Source: Proteles cristata cristata (Eukaryota > Chordata > Mammalia > Carnivora > Hyaenidae). Taken from it: a DNA stretch of 64,000 bases. Shown piece by piece: positions 11,336-23,080 of the stretch. The notes beneath the pieces were generated by a model. That model worked only from the letters and a program-made list of their open reading frames with translations. It searched no databases and was not told the DNA's origin. The position numbers were made by a program, and so were the translations under genes. The stretch spans positions 1,263,001 to 1,327,000 of the forward strand of contig JAESUZ010004128.1 of assembly GCA_017311185.1 (NCBI GenBank), in the 5' to 3' direction. Each line of letters begins with the position of its first letter. Position 1 is the first letter of the stretch.

Positions 11336-11412
11336 AGAAAGAAGAAAGAAAGAAAGAAAGAAGGAAGGAAGGAAGGAAGGAAGGAAGGAAGGAAGGAAGG
11401 AAGGAAGGAAGG
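11336..11412. repeat. (GAAA)n-(GGAA)n microsatellite
   Basis: Grew from the SINE tail: several GAAA units, then about 13 uninterrupted GGAA units. GGAA is the ETS-family core. Confidence 0.95.
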
Positions 11413-11420
11413 AAAGTCTT

Positions 11421-11864
11421 TATTATCAGTTACCAGAGTAACTAAAAAGATAAAACTCCAACTGGAATTATTTCCATATGAAATTCAAAACGGCCGAGTT
11501 ATTATCCAAATAATGCATCACTTGCACACACAGTTCACTGCCACATTTTGATCAGACTGAGTCCCTCTAACCGCTTTGTGGAAATTCTGCCACATTTAAT
11601 GAGATCACTCTCCTGATTCGTTCGCAACCATCCATCAAGCACTCTCGGTGCACCTTGCACATCGGGTACCGGAGACGGAGCAGGGAGCAAGCCTGCACAT
11701 ACACTTAGCTATGTGTATGCGATGGCAGTGTTGACAGAGACTTCCAAGAGGAATAAGGCAGGGCAAGGTGATACAGGGTGCTGGGAGAGCTAAGAGATGT
11801 TCTTAATGTTAAGGACAGACAGAGAGAAAGTCTAATGACATGACATAAAGTCATAAAAGAAGAG
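11421..11864. other. Single-copy or very old DNA, nothing firm
   Basis: Mostly unrecognised. 11625-11790 has L2-like words (catccatcaagcactctcgg … gacagagacttccaagagg) too weak to call. Confidence 0.35.
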
Positions 11865-13574
11865 GAGGTGCAAGTCCTACGGACCAATTGAACCAGGAAT
11901 CGAAATTCCCCCAACAAAGAAAAGCCCAGAAACTGATTGTCCCCTTGTTGAATTCTACCAAATGTTTTAAGAATAAACACCAATTGCTTTCAAAATCTTC
12001 TGAAAAACTGAAAAGGAGAAAACATTGACTCATATTTTATGAGGCCAGAATCACCTGATACCAAAGGCAGACAGAGATATCATATAACTAAAGGATTACA
12101 TAACAATATCCCTTTGAATACAGGTTTAAAACATCCTCAACAAAATACCAGCAAACTGAATTAGCAATACATAAAAGTACTACTCATCATGAGAAAATCG
12201 GATTTTTTTTTCCAGGAAGGTAAGGTTGACTGAACATCCAAAAGTTAATTAATGTAGCATACCATATCAAAAAAACAAAAGTCACATGATCATCTCATAG
12301 ATGCAAACAAAGTACTTGATGAAATCCAACATCTATTTATGATTAAAAAAAAAACTTTCAACAAACTAAGAAGAGAAAGGAACCTTCACAATCTGATAAA
12401 GTCCATCTACACAAAAGTCATAACAAAAGTCACATTTAATGGGAAAGACTGAATGCTTTCCCCCTAAGATAAGTAACACAATAAGGATGTTTGCAAGACT
12501 ATTCAACACGATATTGGAGATTCTAGCCATGGAAATTAGACAAGAAAATGAAATAAAAGACATCTAGATTACGCAGAAAGAAGTAAACCTATTTCCATTG
12601 GCAGATGACATTATCTTAATATAGAAAATCCTGAGAAATTCACTTAAAACAAGAAAAAATGAGTGCAAGAAAGTTACAGAAAATCAATTTGCAAATATAA
12701 ATTGTATCTCTCTACACTATCAATCAACCATCCAAAACTTCAAAAAACAATTCTACTTACAATACCAATGAAAACAATAAAATATTTAAGTATATTTAAT
12801 GAAAGAAGTATGAAACATATTCTGAAAACTACAAAACATATTGGAAAAAAATTGTAATGCCTAAGTGAAAAGATATCCTATGGTCATAAATTGGAACATT
12901 TAATATTGTTAAGATGACAATACTCTCCAATTGGCTTGACATATTCAATGCAATCATCTCAAAATCCCAGCTAGCATTTTTTTTTGCAGAAATTGACAAG
13001 CTTATCTTAAATATATAAGAAATTCAAGGGACTGTAAATAACCAAAGTAGTGTTGGGAAAAGTTGCAGAAGTCACACTTCCATATGACAAAAATTACTAC
13101 AAAACTATAGTAATGAAGACAGTGAGGTACTGGCATAATAATAGACAGATAGATTAATGGAATAGAATTGAAAGTCCAAAAACAAATGGTCCCCTTTATG
13201 GTCAATTGATTTCAACAAGGGTCTCCAGACATTTCACTGGAGAAAGAATCATCTTTTCAACAACTGATGTGAGAATATTGGATATTCTACCTCATACCAC
13301 ATATAAAAATTAACTCAAAATGAATCAAAGACCCAAACAGAAGTGCTAAAGCTATAAAACTCTTACAAGAAAACACAGACATAAATCCTAGTTGTCTTTA
13401 ATTAAGCAACAGTTTCTTAGATATGATACCAAAAGCACAAGTAACAAAAGAAAAAAATAGAAAATTTTACTTCATCCAAATTAAAAACTTAAGCTTCAAA
13501 GAACACCATGAAGAAAGTGAAAAGAAGTCACACAATAAGAAAAAGTGTTTTTACAAATCTAAAATAAAAAGACA

Positions 13575-13777
13575 GGGGTGCCTCCGTGGCTCAGTCTGTT
13601 GAGTGCCTGACTCTTGACGTCGGGTCAGGAGCTGATCTCACGGTTTGTGTGATTAAGCCCCTCATCAGGCTCCACACTGACATGGAGCCTGCTTGGGATT
13701 GATTCTCTATGCCCCTTCCCTGTTTGCACGTGCTCTCTCTCTCTCTCTTTTTCTCTCTCTCTCAAATAAATAAAGAA
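13575..13777 (+). mobile_element. Felid SINE inside old L1M
   Basis: Head 'ggggtgcctccgtggctcag', body with variant 'ctccacactgacatggagcc', CT tract and AAATAAATAAAG tail. Perfect 15-bp TSD 'taaaataaaaagaca' at 13560-13574 and 13778-13792. Confidence 0.96.
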
Positions 13778-14287
13778 TAAAATAAAAAGACAAATAACCC
13801 AATTAAAAATGGGTAAAACATCTGAATAGACATTAATACAAAGAAGATACAAAAGTGGATCATGAGCACATGAAAAATGTTCAACACGCTTAACCATCAG
13901 GGAATTACAAATCAAAACTACAGTGGCATACCATTTTATACCCACTGTGATGACTCTGATCAAAAAGAAAGATAATAACAAGGGTCGCAGAGGATTTGGA
14001 GAAATGAGAACCTTTATACACTACGGGTGGAAATGGGAAATGGTGCAGCTGCTTTGGAAAACAGCTTGACAGTTCTTCAAAAAGTTAAATATAGTTACCA
14101 TATGGCCCAGCTCTCTACCCAGGAAAATGGATATATGAAAACTTGTTCACATAAAAACGTATGCAGAAATGTTCATAGTAGCTTTATTTATAATAGCCAA
14201 AAAGTGGGGGGAAATGTCTAAGTAAAGAACAGATATATAATGTAGTACAGCCATACAATAGAATATTATTCCATAATATAAAGGACT

Positions 14288-14512
14288 TGGACAGCCTGGG
14301 TGGCTCAGTCGCTTAAGTGTCCAGCTTCGGCTCAGGTCATGATCTCACCGGTTCGTGGGTTCAAGCCCCACGTTAGGCTCTGTGCTGACAGCTCGCAGCC
14401 TGGAGCTGCTTCGGATTCTGTGTCTCCCTCTCTCTCTGCCCCTCCCCTGCCTCTCACTCTGTTTCTTTCTTTCTCAAAAATAAATAAATATTTTTAAAAA
14501 TTAAACAAACAA
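14288..14512 (+). mobile_element. Felid SINE inside old L1M
   Basis: Typical copy ('gcctgggtggctcagtcgct', 'ctctgtgctgacagctcg', AAATAAATAAATA tail). TSD 'ataaaggact' at 14278-14287 and 14513-14522; the L1M sequence resumes after it. Confidence 0.96.
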
Positions 14513-15037
14513 ATAAAGGACTGAACCACTGATTCATGCTAAAATGTGAATGATCCTTGAAAAAACTTGTTAAGTAATAGAAATCAATCACAAAAGACCC
14601 CATATTATATGATTCCATTCATAAAAAGTCCAGAATTGGCAAGGCTATAGTGAGGAAGTAGATGAGATGGTCGTCTAGCATGGGGATGACTTTTAATAAG
14701 AAAAGTTTCCTTTTTTGGGTTGACAAAAATGTTCTAAAACTGATTGTCATGATGACTGCCCAGCTCTGTGAACATAATAAAAACTGTTTAATTGTACACC
14801 TTAAAAGTATGAAATTGTGTCTTATGTTAATTTTATCATGATAAGTTGTTATGTACAAAAATCTAATATATTTTCTCTCAATATCTGTGTACACACATTT
14901 AATTTAACATGAGTTCGAATTATACATTTCTTTTTGAGTAAATACATAAAGTACATCTAGGAAGAGTTTAAGTAGTGGAAGAAATTGCAAGTAATGTTTC
15001 TCTCATTTGTGATTATATAGTTAAAAATTTCAAAACT

Positions 15038-15112
15038 AAAAATCTCACAACTGTGCGATCAAGACTTGAGCTGAAATGAAGAGTCAGATGCTTAACCTAC
15101 TGGGCCACCCAG
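15038..15112 (-). mobile_element. SINE head fragment without body or tail
   Basis: 'atctcacaactgtgcgatca' to 'cctactgggccacccag' is the antisense SINE head only; body and A-tail are absent and the extreme 5' nucleotides are cut exactly where the inverted L1 begins. Loss of the 3' part is not the usual SINE truncation, so a secondary deletion is likely. Confidence 0.75.
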
Positions 15113-15475
15113 TAATCTTTATTATTTCCTTCCTTCTGCTGGCTTTAGCCTTCTTTTGTTGTTCTTTCTCTAGTTCTTTTCAAGCTCCTTCCTCATTAAG
15201 TTGATTATTTGAGATTTTTCTTGCTTCTTGAGTAAGGCCTATATTGCCACATACTTCCTTCTTAAGACATCTTTTGTTGCATCCCAAAAGTTTTGGACCA
15301 TGGTGTTTTCATTTTCATTTGTTCCTATATATTTTGTTTATTTCCATTTTGATTTCCTAATTGACCCATTCATTGTTTAGTAGTATGTTGTTTAACCTTC
15401 AGATATTTGTGGTCTTTCCAAATTTTTTTTTTGTGGTTGACTTCAAGTTTTTTAGCATTGTGGTCAGAAAAGATG
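15113..15475 (-). mobile_element. Inverted 5' part of the 15.1-17.9 kb L1
   Basis: Antisense ORF2 between the endonuclease end and the RT: on the minus strand it reads FSDHNAKKLEVNHKKK and on to the 'aagccagcagaaggaagg' region. It abuts sense L1 at 15476 without A-tail or TSD. The inverted segment lies upstream of the sense part in L1 order, as twin priming predicts. About 0.5 kb of ORF2 is missing at the junction. Confidence 0.85.
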
Positions 15476-17925
15476 AAATATCCCTTATGAACATGGATGC
15501 AAAAATTCTCAATAAAATACAAGCAAACTGAGTCCAAAAATACATTAAGAAAACCATTCACCATGATCAAGTGGCATTTACTCCTGGACTCTAAGTGTGA
15601 TTCATTATTCACAATTCAATCAATGTAATACATCACATTAATAAAAGAAAGGATAAGAACCATACAGTCCACTCAATAGATGGAGAAAAAGCATTTGACA
15701 AAGTATAACATCCATTCATAATAAAAACCCTTAACAAAGTGGGGTTAGAGGAAACATCTGAACATAATAAAGGTCATCTATGAAAAACCCACGGTTAAAA
15801 TCATCCTCAATGGTGAAAAACAGAGCTTTTCCTTTACAGTCAAGAATAACACAGACATGTCCACTGTAACCACTGTTATTTAAATTAGTAACAGAAAATT
15901 TAGACACAGCAATCAGACAACAAAGAGAAATAAAAAGCATCCAAATTCTCAAGGAAGAAGTAAAATTTTCACCATTTTCAGATGGCATGAGACTGTATAT
16001 AGAAAACCCAAAACACCCCACCAAAAAAAAAAAAATTCTAGAACTGATAAATGAATTCAGTAAAGTCATAGGATACAAAAATCTATGTACAGAAATCTGT
16101 TGCATTTCTACACACCAATAATGAAGCAACAGAAGCAGCAGAAAGAGAAATTAACGATCCTATTAACAATTGCACCATAAACAATAATATACCTAGGAAT
16201 AAACCTAACCAAAGAGATAAAAGACCAATACACTGAAAGCTATAAAACGCTGGTGAAGGAAATTGAAGAGGACATAAATAAATGGAAAAACATTCCATGC
16301 TCATCAATAAGAAAAGCAAATATTGTTAAAATGTCTATACCACCCAAAACAATCTACACATTTATTCCAATCCCTATAAAAATACCAACAGCATTGTTCA
16401 CAGGCTGCAACAAATGATCCTAAAATTTGTATGGAACCACAAAAGACCCCAAATAGCCAAAGTGATGTTAAAAAGAAAAGCAAAGCTGTAAGCATCACAA
16501 TTCCATTTATATTACAAAGCTGTACTGATCAAAGCAGTGTGGTCCTGGCACAGAAATAGACATATAGATCAATAGAACAGAATAGAAAGCCCAGAAATGA
16601 AACCACAGCTTTATAGTCAATTAACCTTTGACAAAGCAGGAAAGAATATCCAATGGGGAAAAAGACAGTCCCTTTAACAAATTGTGTTTGGGAAAACTAG
16701 ACAGCCACATGCAAAAGAATGAAACTGGACCACTTTCTTACACCCTACAAAAATAATGAAAGACCTAAACATAAGACAGGAAGCCATCAAAATCCTAGAG
16801 GAGAAAACGGGCAACAACCCCTTTGACCTCGGCTGCAGCAACTTCTTACTTAACATGTCTCCAGGGGCAAGGGAAACAAAAAAGGAAGTATTGGGACCTC
16901 AACAAGACAAAAATCTTCTGCACAGCCAAGCAAACAATCAACAAAACTAAAAGGCAACTGATGGAATGGGAGAAGATATTTGCAAATGACATATCACATA
17001 AAGGGTTAGTATCAAAAATCCATAAATAACTTATCAAACTCAACACCCAAAAAAACAAATAACCTAGTGAAGAAATGGGAAGAAGACATAAAGACAATTC
17101 CAAAAAAAAAAAAAAAAGACATCCAGATGGCTAACAAACACATGAAAAAATGGTCAACATCACTTATCATCAGAGAAATACAAATCAAAACCACAGTCAG
17201 GCATCATCTCACACCTGTCAGAATGGCTAACATTAACAACTCAGGCAACAACAGATGTTGGTGAGGATGTGGAGAAATATAAATGCAAACTGGTGTAGAC
17301 ACTCTGGAAAACAGTATGAAGATTCCTCAAAAAATTAAAAATAGAATTACCTTATGACCCAGCACTACAAGGAGTTTATCCAAAGGATACAGGAGTGCTG
17401 TTTTGAAGGGGCACATGCACCCCAATTTTATAACAGCACTATCAACATTAGCCCAAGTATGGAAAGAGCCCAAATGTCCATCAACTGATGAATGGCTAAA
17501 GAAGATGTGGTATATATACACAATGGAGTATTATGCAGCAATCAAAAAGAATGAAATCTTGCCATTTGCAACAATGTGGATGGACCTAAGCAAAATCAGT
17601 CAGTCAGAGAAAGACAAATATCTCAGGATTTCACTCATATGCAGAATTTAAGAAACAAAAAAATGAACATAAAGGAAGGGAAGCAAAAATAATATAAAAA
17701 CAGAGTGAGAAAAACCATAAGAAACTCTTAAATACAGAGAACAAACAGGGTTGCTGGAGGGGTGTTAGGTGAGGGGATGCGCTAAATGGATGATGACCAT
17801 TGAAGAGGGCACTTGTTGGAATGATCACTGAGTGTTGAATGTAAGTGATGAGTCACTAAGTTCTATTCTTGAAATCACTATTACACTATATGTTAACTAA
17901 CTTGGATTTAAATTAAATTAAAACA
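15476..17925 (+). mobile_element. Carnivore L1, sense part (RT to 3' end)
   Basis: Begins 'aatatcccttatgaacatgg' (the ISLMN region of RT) and runs through RT, the C-terminal domain and the 3'UTR to 'gttaactaacttggatttaa' plus an A-rich tail. 3'UTR wording ('gttgctggaggggtgttagg', 'cactgagtgttgaatgtaag') differs from the L1 that follows, so this is another and older subfamily. Many stops; the longest ORFs are under 140 codons. Confidence 0.9.
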
Positions 17926-19056
17926 GATAGAGAAGAAAGCAGGAAACAATCTCCTTGACCTCCACCGCAGCAATTTCTTACTTGACACATCCCCAAAAGC
18001 AAAAGAATCAAGAGCAAAAATAAACTGTTGAGACCTCATCAAGATTAAAAGTTTTGCACAGCAAAGGAAACAATCCATAAAACTAATAGGAAACCAACGG
18101 AATGGGAAAAGATAGTTGCAAATGACATATCAGATAAAGGGTTGATATTCAAAATCTATAAGGAACTCACCAAACTACACGCCCGAAAAACAAACAACCT
18201 AGCGAAGAAATGGGCAGAAGATATGAACAGACACTTCTCCAAAGAGGACATCCAGATGGCCAACAGACACATGAAACAATGCTCAGCATCCCTCCTCATC
18301 AGGGAAATACAAATCAAAACCACACTGAGATACCACCTCACGCTAGTCAGAGTGCCTAAAATGAGCAAATCAGAGAACTCTAAATGCTGGCGAGGATGTG
18401 GAGAAACGGGCACCCTCCTACACTGTTGGTGGGAATGTAAACTGGTACAGCCCCTCTGGAAAACAGTGTGGAGGTTCCTAAGGAAACTAACAATAGAACT
18501 CCCCTATGACCCAGCAATAGCACTGCTAGGAATTTACCCAAGGGATACAGAAATGCTGATGCATAGGAGCACATGGACCCCAATGTTCATAGCAGCACTC
18601 TCCACAATAGCTAAAACATGGAAAGAGCCTAAGTGTCCATCAACGGACAAATGGATCAAGAAGATGTGGTTTATCTATACCATGGAATACTGCACGGCAA
18701 TGAGAAACAATGAAATCTGGCCATGTGTAGCAACATGGATGGACCTTGAGGGTGTGATGCTGAGCGAAATAATTCAGGCAGAGAAGGACATATACCATAT
18801 GTTTGCACATATAGGAGGATTAGGAGAAACTTAACGGAGGACCAAGGGGGAGAAGAAGAGGGGAAATAGTGGGGGAGAGGGAGAGAGGCAAACCATGAGA
18901 GACTCTTGAATGCTGACAAAAACTGAGAACTGATGGGTGTTGGGGGGAAGTGGGGAGCTGGGAATGGAGGAGGGCACTTGTGGGGATGAGCACTGGGTGT
19001 TATGTGGAAGCCAACTTGACAATAAACTATTTGTAAAATTAATTAATTAATTAATT
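17926..19056 (+). mobile_element. 5'-truncated felid-type L1 inserted in the previous L1 tail
   Basis: Starts in the ORF2 C-terminal third ('gagaagaaagcaggaaacaa') and ends with 'ccaacttgacaataaactat' and a (TTAA)n-like tail. The candidate TSD 'aattaaaaca' occurs at 17916-17925 (in the older L1 tail) and 19057-19066. It shares its 3'UTR type with 10.7 and 29.3 kb. Confidence 0.88.
18142..18834 (+). pseudogene. L1 ORF2 C-terminal fragment, 230 open codons
   Basis: The longest open stretch in this truncated L1. It covers the ORF2p region after the RT: '[20 protein letters not shown]', the cysteine-rich segment [18 protein letters not shown] (C-X3-C-X7-H-X4-C spacing), then '[19 protein letters not shown]' and a stop after GGLGET, where ORF2 normally ends. 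It lacks endonuclease and RT, so it cannot retrotranspose itself. The ATG is internal to ORF2 and not a natural start. Confidence 0.85.
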
Positions 19057-19066
19057 AATTAAAACA

Positions 19067-19696
19067 AGAATTAAGAAAAAAGAACTTAGCACATTTTGTG
19101 CTATGTTGTTGACAAGCAAAAAAAAAAAAGGAATTGCTCATTTGAGTTATTTTCTCTAATAGAAAAAATATAAAAGATTATTATCACACAGAATTTGTAG
19201 GACTAAACGTGTAGACACAAAATAGAGTGGAGCCAGTAGACCAGGAGAAAGATACAGGCACAGTAACTAAGCTCGTGTCATAATCAGTATGAAGCACACT
19301 GGCAGCATGTGATTTGTAGAGATCAAATTTTATACTTGTGCCGCTTAAATGTGTTTGTTTTTTTCCAATGAAAATTCATTAATTTCTATAAGCAAATTCC
19401 TAAGCTGCTGGTCATCCCACAGTCCTCTCTGGGAGGCTGGAAATGGAGCCAACATCAGACCACTTCTGCCATTTAAAAAGGAAGAGGTTCATGTTTTCAA
19501 TCAAAAGGACAAAGACCATTACTGTTTATCCTTCTTATTTTAACTTAATGAAAAAGATTCAAACAAACCATTAGCTGCTGGAGAAGAAATGAGAGCAGCC
19601 CAGCGCTATCTTAGTTCAACTGCTTAGGAAGAAAATGGATTGCTAGATTGCTGTGGCTGGGATGAGAGAGAATGCATGCAGATTACAATGCACTTC
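19067..19696. other. Single-copy DNA, nothing recognised
   Basis: High-complexity stretch between the L1 block and the next SINE; no repeat or gene recognised. Confidence 0.45.
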
Positions 19697-19710
19697 AAAC
19701 AGCAGCCTAA

Positions 19711-19920
19711 GGGGCGTCTGGGTGGCTCAGTCCCTTAAGCTTCCGACTTTGGCCCAGGTCATGATCTCACAGTTCCTGAGTTTGAGCCCCGCTTTCCGCT
19801 CTGTTCTGACAGCTCAGAGCCTGGAGTCCTTCAGATTCTTTATCTCCTTCTCTCTCTGCCCCTCCCCTGCCAGCGCTCTGTCTCTCTAAAGTAAATAAAT
19901 GTTTAAAAAAATAAATAAAT
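19711..19920 (+). mobile_element. Felid SINE
   Basis: 'ggggcgtctgggtggctcag' head, 'tgttctgacagctcagagcc' body, CT tract, AAATAAATG tail. Flanks 'aaacagcagcctaag' (19697-19711) and 'aaaagcagcagaag' (19922-19935) are a diverged TSD. Confidence 0.95.
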
Positions 19921-19935
19921 GAAAAGCAGCAGAAG

Positions 19936-20540
19936 AAAAATCTATTGTCACAATTTTTTTTTAAAACAAAGCAAATCCTGGGGTGGGCTGATTATAATTC
20001 CAAGGGATGCAAGCATGAAACCGTGAAATAGAGTAAAACCAAACACATAAAATTTTATGTGGTCTAGAAAATATCGTTCTGTTTTGATGGTGGCGTCTAG
20101 GGCCCACAGGTAACACAGGTGAAAGTGTTTAGAGTCCAGTCAAGAATAAAAGTCAAATGCAATAAAGAAAATCCACTGCACGTCCAAGACTAGCTATTGC
20201 TGCTGTGTACTGTTCTCTGAACAACAGGCAGTTCATGTTCTTTCAATTTCAAATATCTGTGCTCTCTTTTGGTTTGGCAAAATAAATTTTGCCACCTAAC
20301 CTGAACTTATGAAAATAATACTGTATTTTTATTTTGTTAACTACTGATGTATTAAAATAGACGCACAGAAAGATGCATGAGAACTTTTATGGCTATTCAA
20401 ACCTAACTCTAGCCGGTATAGCTACCAGAAAATTAACAAAGCAAAAGAAATGAAGATATAGAATGGGGGAAAAAAAGTGCTCAGTTCGTAGGAATTCAAA
20501 TATTTGAGCAGGACCCCCAGATAAATCAAGGTCTATATAT
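19936..20540. other. Single-copy DNA, nothing recognised
   Basis: AT-rich without a nameable repeat. Confidence 0.4.
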
Positions 20541-20607
20541 ATGAGATCATGACCTGAGCCAAAATCAAGAGTCAGATATTTAACAGACTGAGCCACCCAG
20601 GTGTCCC
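20541..20607 (-). mobile_element. SINE head fragment without body or tail
   Basis: 'atgagatcatgacctgagcc' to 'gactgagccacccaggtgtcc' is an antisense head of about 67 bp. Like the copy at 15038 it lacks the body and A-tail. Confidence 0.85.
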
Positions 20608-20807
20608 TCATTTTTAAACGTCTGTATTGGTAATTTATCTCTCCCATTTAATTCTCTCTGAAAAATACTCAAGTATCTATCAATTTCTTCATACACTCTT
20701 TTCTAAATTCTAGTTCCAAACTTACAAATTATAATATTATAGAAAACAATAAGAATTAGCTTATAGCTAACATTTATATTCTTCCTAAGAAGGCAAGAGA
20801 TCATAGT

Positions 20808-20984
20808 GATTATGTGGTTCTATAGGGTCTGGGTTTAAACCCCTAAGTCCATCTCTTACCAACTGTGTGGGGCAAGTTACTGGGCCATTTGCCGCCTCAA
20901 TTTTCTTCTTTATAAAAATAATATATTGATGTTATTGAGAAAATTGAAAAAGTTGCTATCTGTAAAGTATTTAAAGCAGTGTCA
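20808..20984 (+). mobile_element. MIR SINE, 5' part, split by a felid SINE
   Basis: 'gatcatagtgattatgtggt', 'gtctgggtttaaacccc', 'ccaactgtgtggggcaagtt' and 'gtaaagtatttaaagcagtg' follow sense MIR order. The MIR resumes after the SINE at 21196. Confidence 0.8.
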
Positions 20985-21192
20985 GGCACCTGGGTGTCTC
21001 AGTCAGTTAAGTGTCCAACTTCGGCTCAGGTCATGATCTTGTGGCTCGTGAGTTCGAGCCCCGCATCAGGTTCTGTGCTGACAACTCAGAGACTGGAGCC
21101 TGCTTTGGTTTCTGTGTCTCCCTCTCTCTATCCCTCCCCTGCTCATGCTCTGTCTCTCTCTGTCTCTCAAAAATAAATAAACATTAAAAAAA
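20985..21192 (+). mobile_element. Felid SINE inserted in a MIR
   Basis: 'ggcacctgggtgtctcagtc' head to AAATAAATAAACATT-A11 tail. Flanks 'aaagcagtgtca' and 'aaacatggtgtctg' are probably a diverged TSD. It sits in the 3' part of the MIR (20808-21243). Confidence 0.96.
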
Positions 21193-21195
21193 AAA

Positions 21196-21243
21196 ACATG
21201 GTGTCTGAGGTATACAAAGTGTTCAGTAAACATTAGGTAGTGA
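21196..21243 (+). mobile_element. MIR SINE, 3' part
   Basis: 'gtacaaagtgttcagtaaac'-like wording (here 'tatacaaagtgttcagtaaa') then 'cattaggtagtga' matches the MIR terminus and continues the copy starting at 20808. Confidence 0.65.
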
Positions 21244-22151
21244 TGGAAATCCACCTAGTTAGAAACTAACATTGCATCGCTAAAACTTGCTTTCACTTCT
21301 GAATATATAAATAGAACATTCCCTAAAGAAAAGCCCCACAGCATTACTGATGTTAGATGATGAAAATTGTAAGCTTGCACAAATAACAAATACACTCTAT
21401 CAGACAATTTTATTCTTCTGACTTCTAAACAACCTTGCTACCTTTATTTGGGTCTGTAGAGTTAGATTTTTGTTTGCTTTAACTGGGAGTAAGCTCCCTG
21501 GAAGGGGGAGGGATAGCCAGAGAATTGATGTCTTAAATAAACAAGCCACCAATCTTTTAGAAGAAAGTGTAATCTCAAATTGGTTAAATTTGCTTGATTC
21601 TGTTTTATTTAAGTTTTCGGAGTCACCAAGGGATGGGTACCATCAATTTAGAGGCCTGGTGTCCAAGCAACAGCGAGGGATGTCAACTTACATGAGCCAT
21701 TCAATAATTTACTTGTTCTATCTGGGATTCAGAACATACTTTTTTTCTCCTCTCTGAGTGCCAAGCACCGGGTTAAGAATTATTCATGGGTTTACTTTCG
21801 TTCTTATATAAACAGATCATATGCTTTAAAGCTGCTTTTTCAAGGATGTAGTTTTGTCACTCTCTCCTTTGTCCTTAAATGTGATGTATTTCAAAGGGAA
21901 AGAAATAAATTCCTAATAAAATGATCAAGAGGCTCTACATGAAACTTGACATGTATTTGTTAATTAACTATCCCTTAAAGCCTGCTCATGTCCAAACCAA
22001 GGATGGTGTCATGCATCTTTACCTTCTAACATTTCCAAGTTGTTACATTTTTGAGACAGTGAGGTGGCAGAGAGTGGGTGTGAGTCACACCTGCGCTCTT
22101 CAGTAGGTGTTAATGAGCCACCAGGCGTCAAACCAAAGAGCCCACTGGCCA
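21244..22151. other. Single-copy DNA, nothing recognised
   Basis: No firm repeat. ORF 21470-21757 (95 codons) has no recognisable domain. Confidence 0.4.
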
Positions 22152-22615
22152 GAGATTTTTTAACTGGAGGCCCACAGACCTGCAAGAACTTCAAGGATAG
22201 GATCCACAGTCATACATTTAGCTGGGGGAGGCGGGGAAAAAAAAGCAACTTCATTTTCACTAACCTGTACCATTTTTGTTCAGTCATGAATGTAAGCAAC
22301 GAATCACAATCATATTGTCAGTACATACGGATTTATGACCAACAGAAATCAGATATTTTTACATCACATTAATTCTTGTGAACATTTCAAAATAATGTTT
22401 ATACTTCTCAGCATATTGAAATTATAATATTTAATAGATTTTGTTATTTACTATGAAAGAAACATATATTTATTTAAATATTTGAAACTATGTCATCATG
22501 GTTTGTTTCCTTTGTAATCCGATGTATTTCATCTAAAATGTTATTCTGAGAAGGGGTCTATGAATTTTGTTAGATTGACTAAGGATACATTGACATAAAA
22601 AAAATTAAGAATTCA
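22152..22615. mobile_element. hAT-Charlie-like non-autonomous DNA transposon
   Basis: Roughly 460 bp with both ends recognisable. The left has 'tttttaactggaggcccaca'; the right has 'ttctgagaaggggtctatga' and 'tgacataaaaaaaattaag'. Internal 'ggtttgtttcctttgtaatc' is a hallmark of the MER-type elements whose ends read '…ggggtccatgacac…ttaagaac'. Old and diverged; exact family not assigned. Confidence 0.6.
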
Positions 22616-23080
22616 TGTGCAAGACCAGTTTACCTGATGTTTTCCAATGGCTAAAGAATCCAAATTTCTTAAAGTGAAAGTGAAAATTTGTGATAATTTG
22701 GTCCTTCTGCCCAGCATGAACCCAATCAATTCAGATCTGCACCAACCCTGCTCACTCACACTCTCAGTAACTTCCTTTCACATTTCCCTCACTTGAATGC
22801 CCTCTGGCGCTTGCCAGTTGTCCAGGTATTTCTGTTTGTACCCCAAAGTTGCCCAATAGCTCAAATGTAAGGATGCATCAATGAGGGAAATTCTATAGTT
22901 CTCTGAATACTCAATCATGAAATCACCAGAAATGAATCATAGAGCAGGGAAAGACTTCCCGAAGAAACCTGAGTGTCATAAGATGTGACTATCCTGTGAT
23001 TCTATTAACATATTTGATAAACAATCATGTCTTTCGGGATGCTTGGTAAGAATTACTGAGAGTTAAAGTGTTTGCAGCGT
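22616..23080. other. Single-copy DNA, nothing recognised
   Basis: No repeat or gene recognised. Confidence 0.4.

Larger units (their letters stand above)
11865..14840 (+). mobile_element. Old L1M copy (ORF2 to 3' end), interrupted by two SINEs
   Basis: Starts inside the ORF2 reverse-transcriptase region ('ccaattgaaccaggaatcg') and continues through degenerate RT ('ttggcagatgacattatc' encodes the FADD-type box, here LADD-like), thumb and C-terminal regions, and an L1MB-like 3' end ('gaattgtacacc'-type, here 'taattgtacaccttaaaa'). Stops and frameshifts occur throughout; no frame is open beyond about 130 codons. It carries SINEs at 13575 and 14288. Confidence 0.85.

Noticed and set aside
11217..11551. 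Lys/Glu/Gly-rich ORFs
   Set aside because: Translations of the SINE and its GAAA/GGAA tail.
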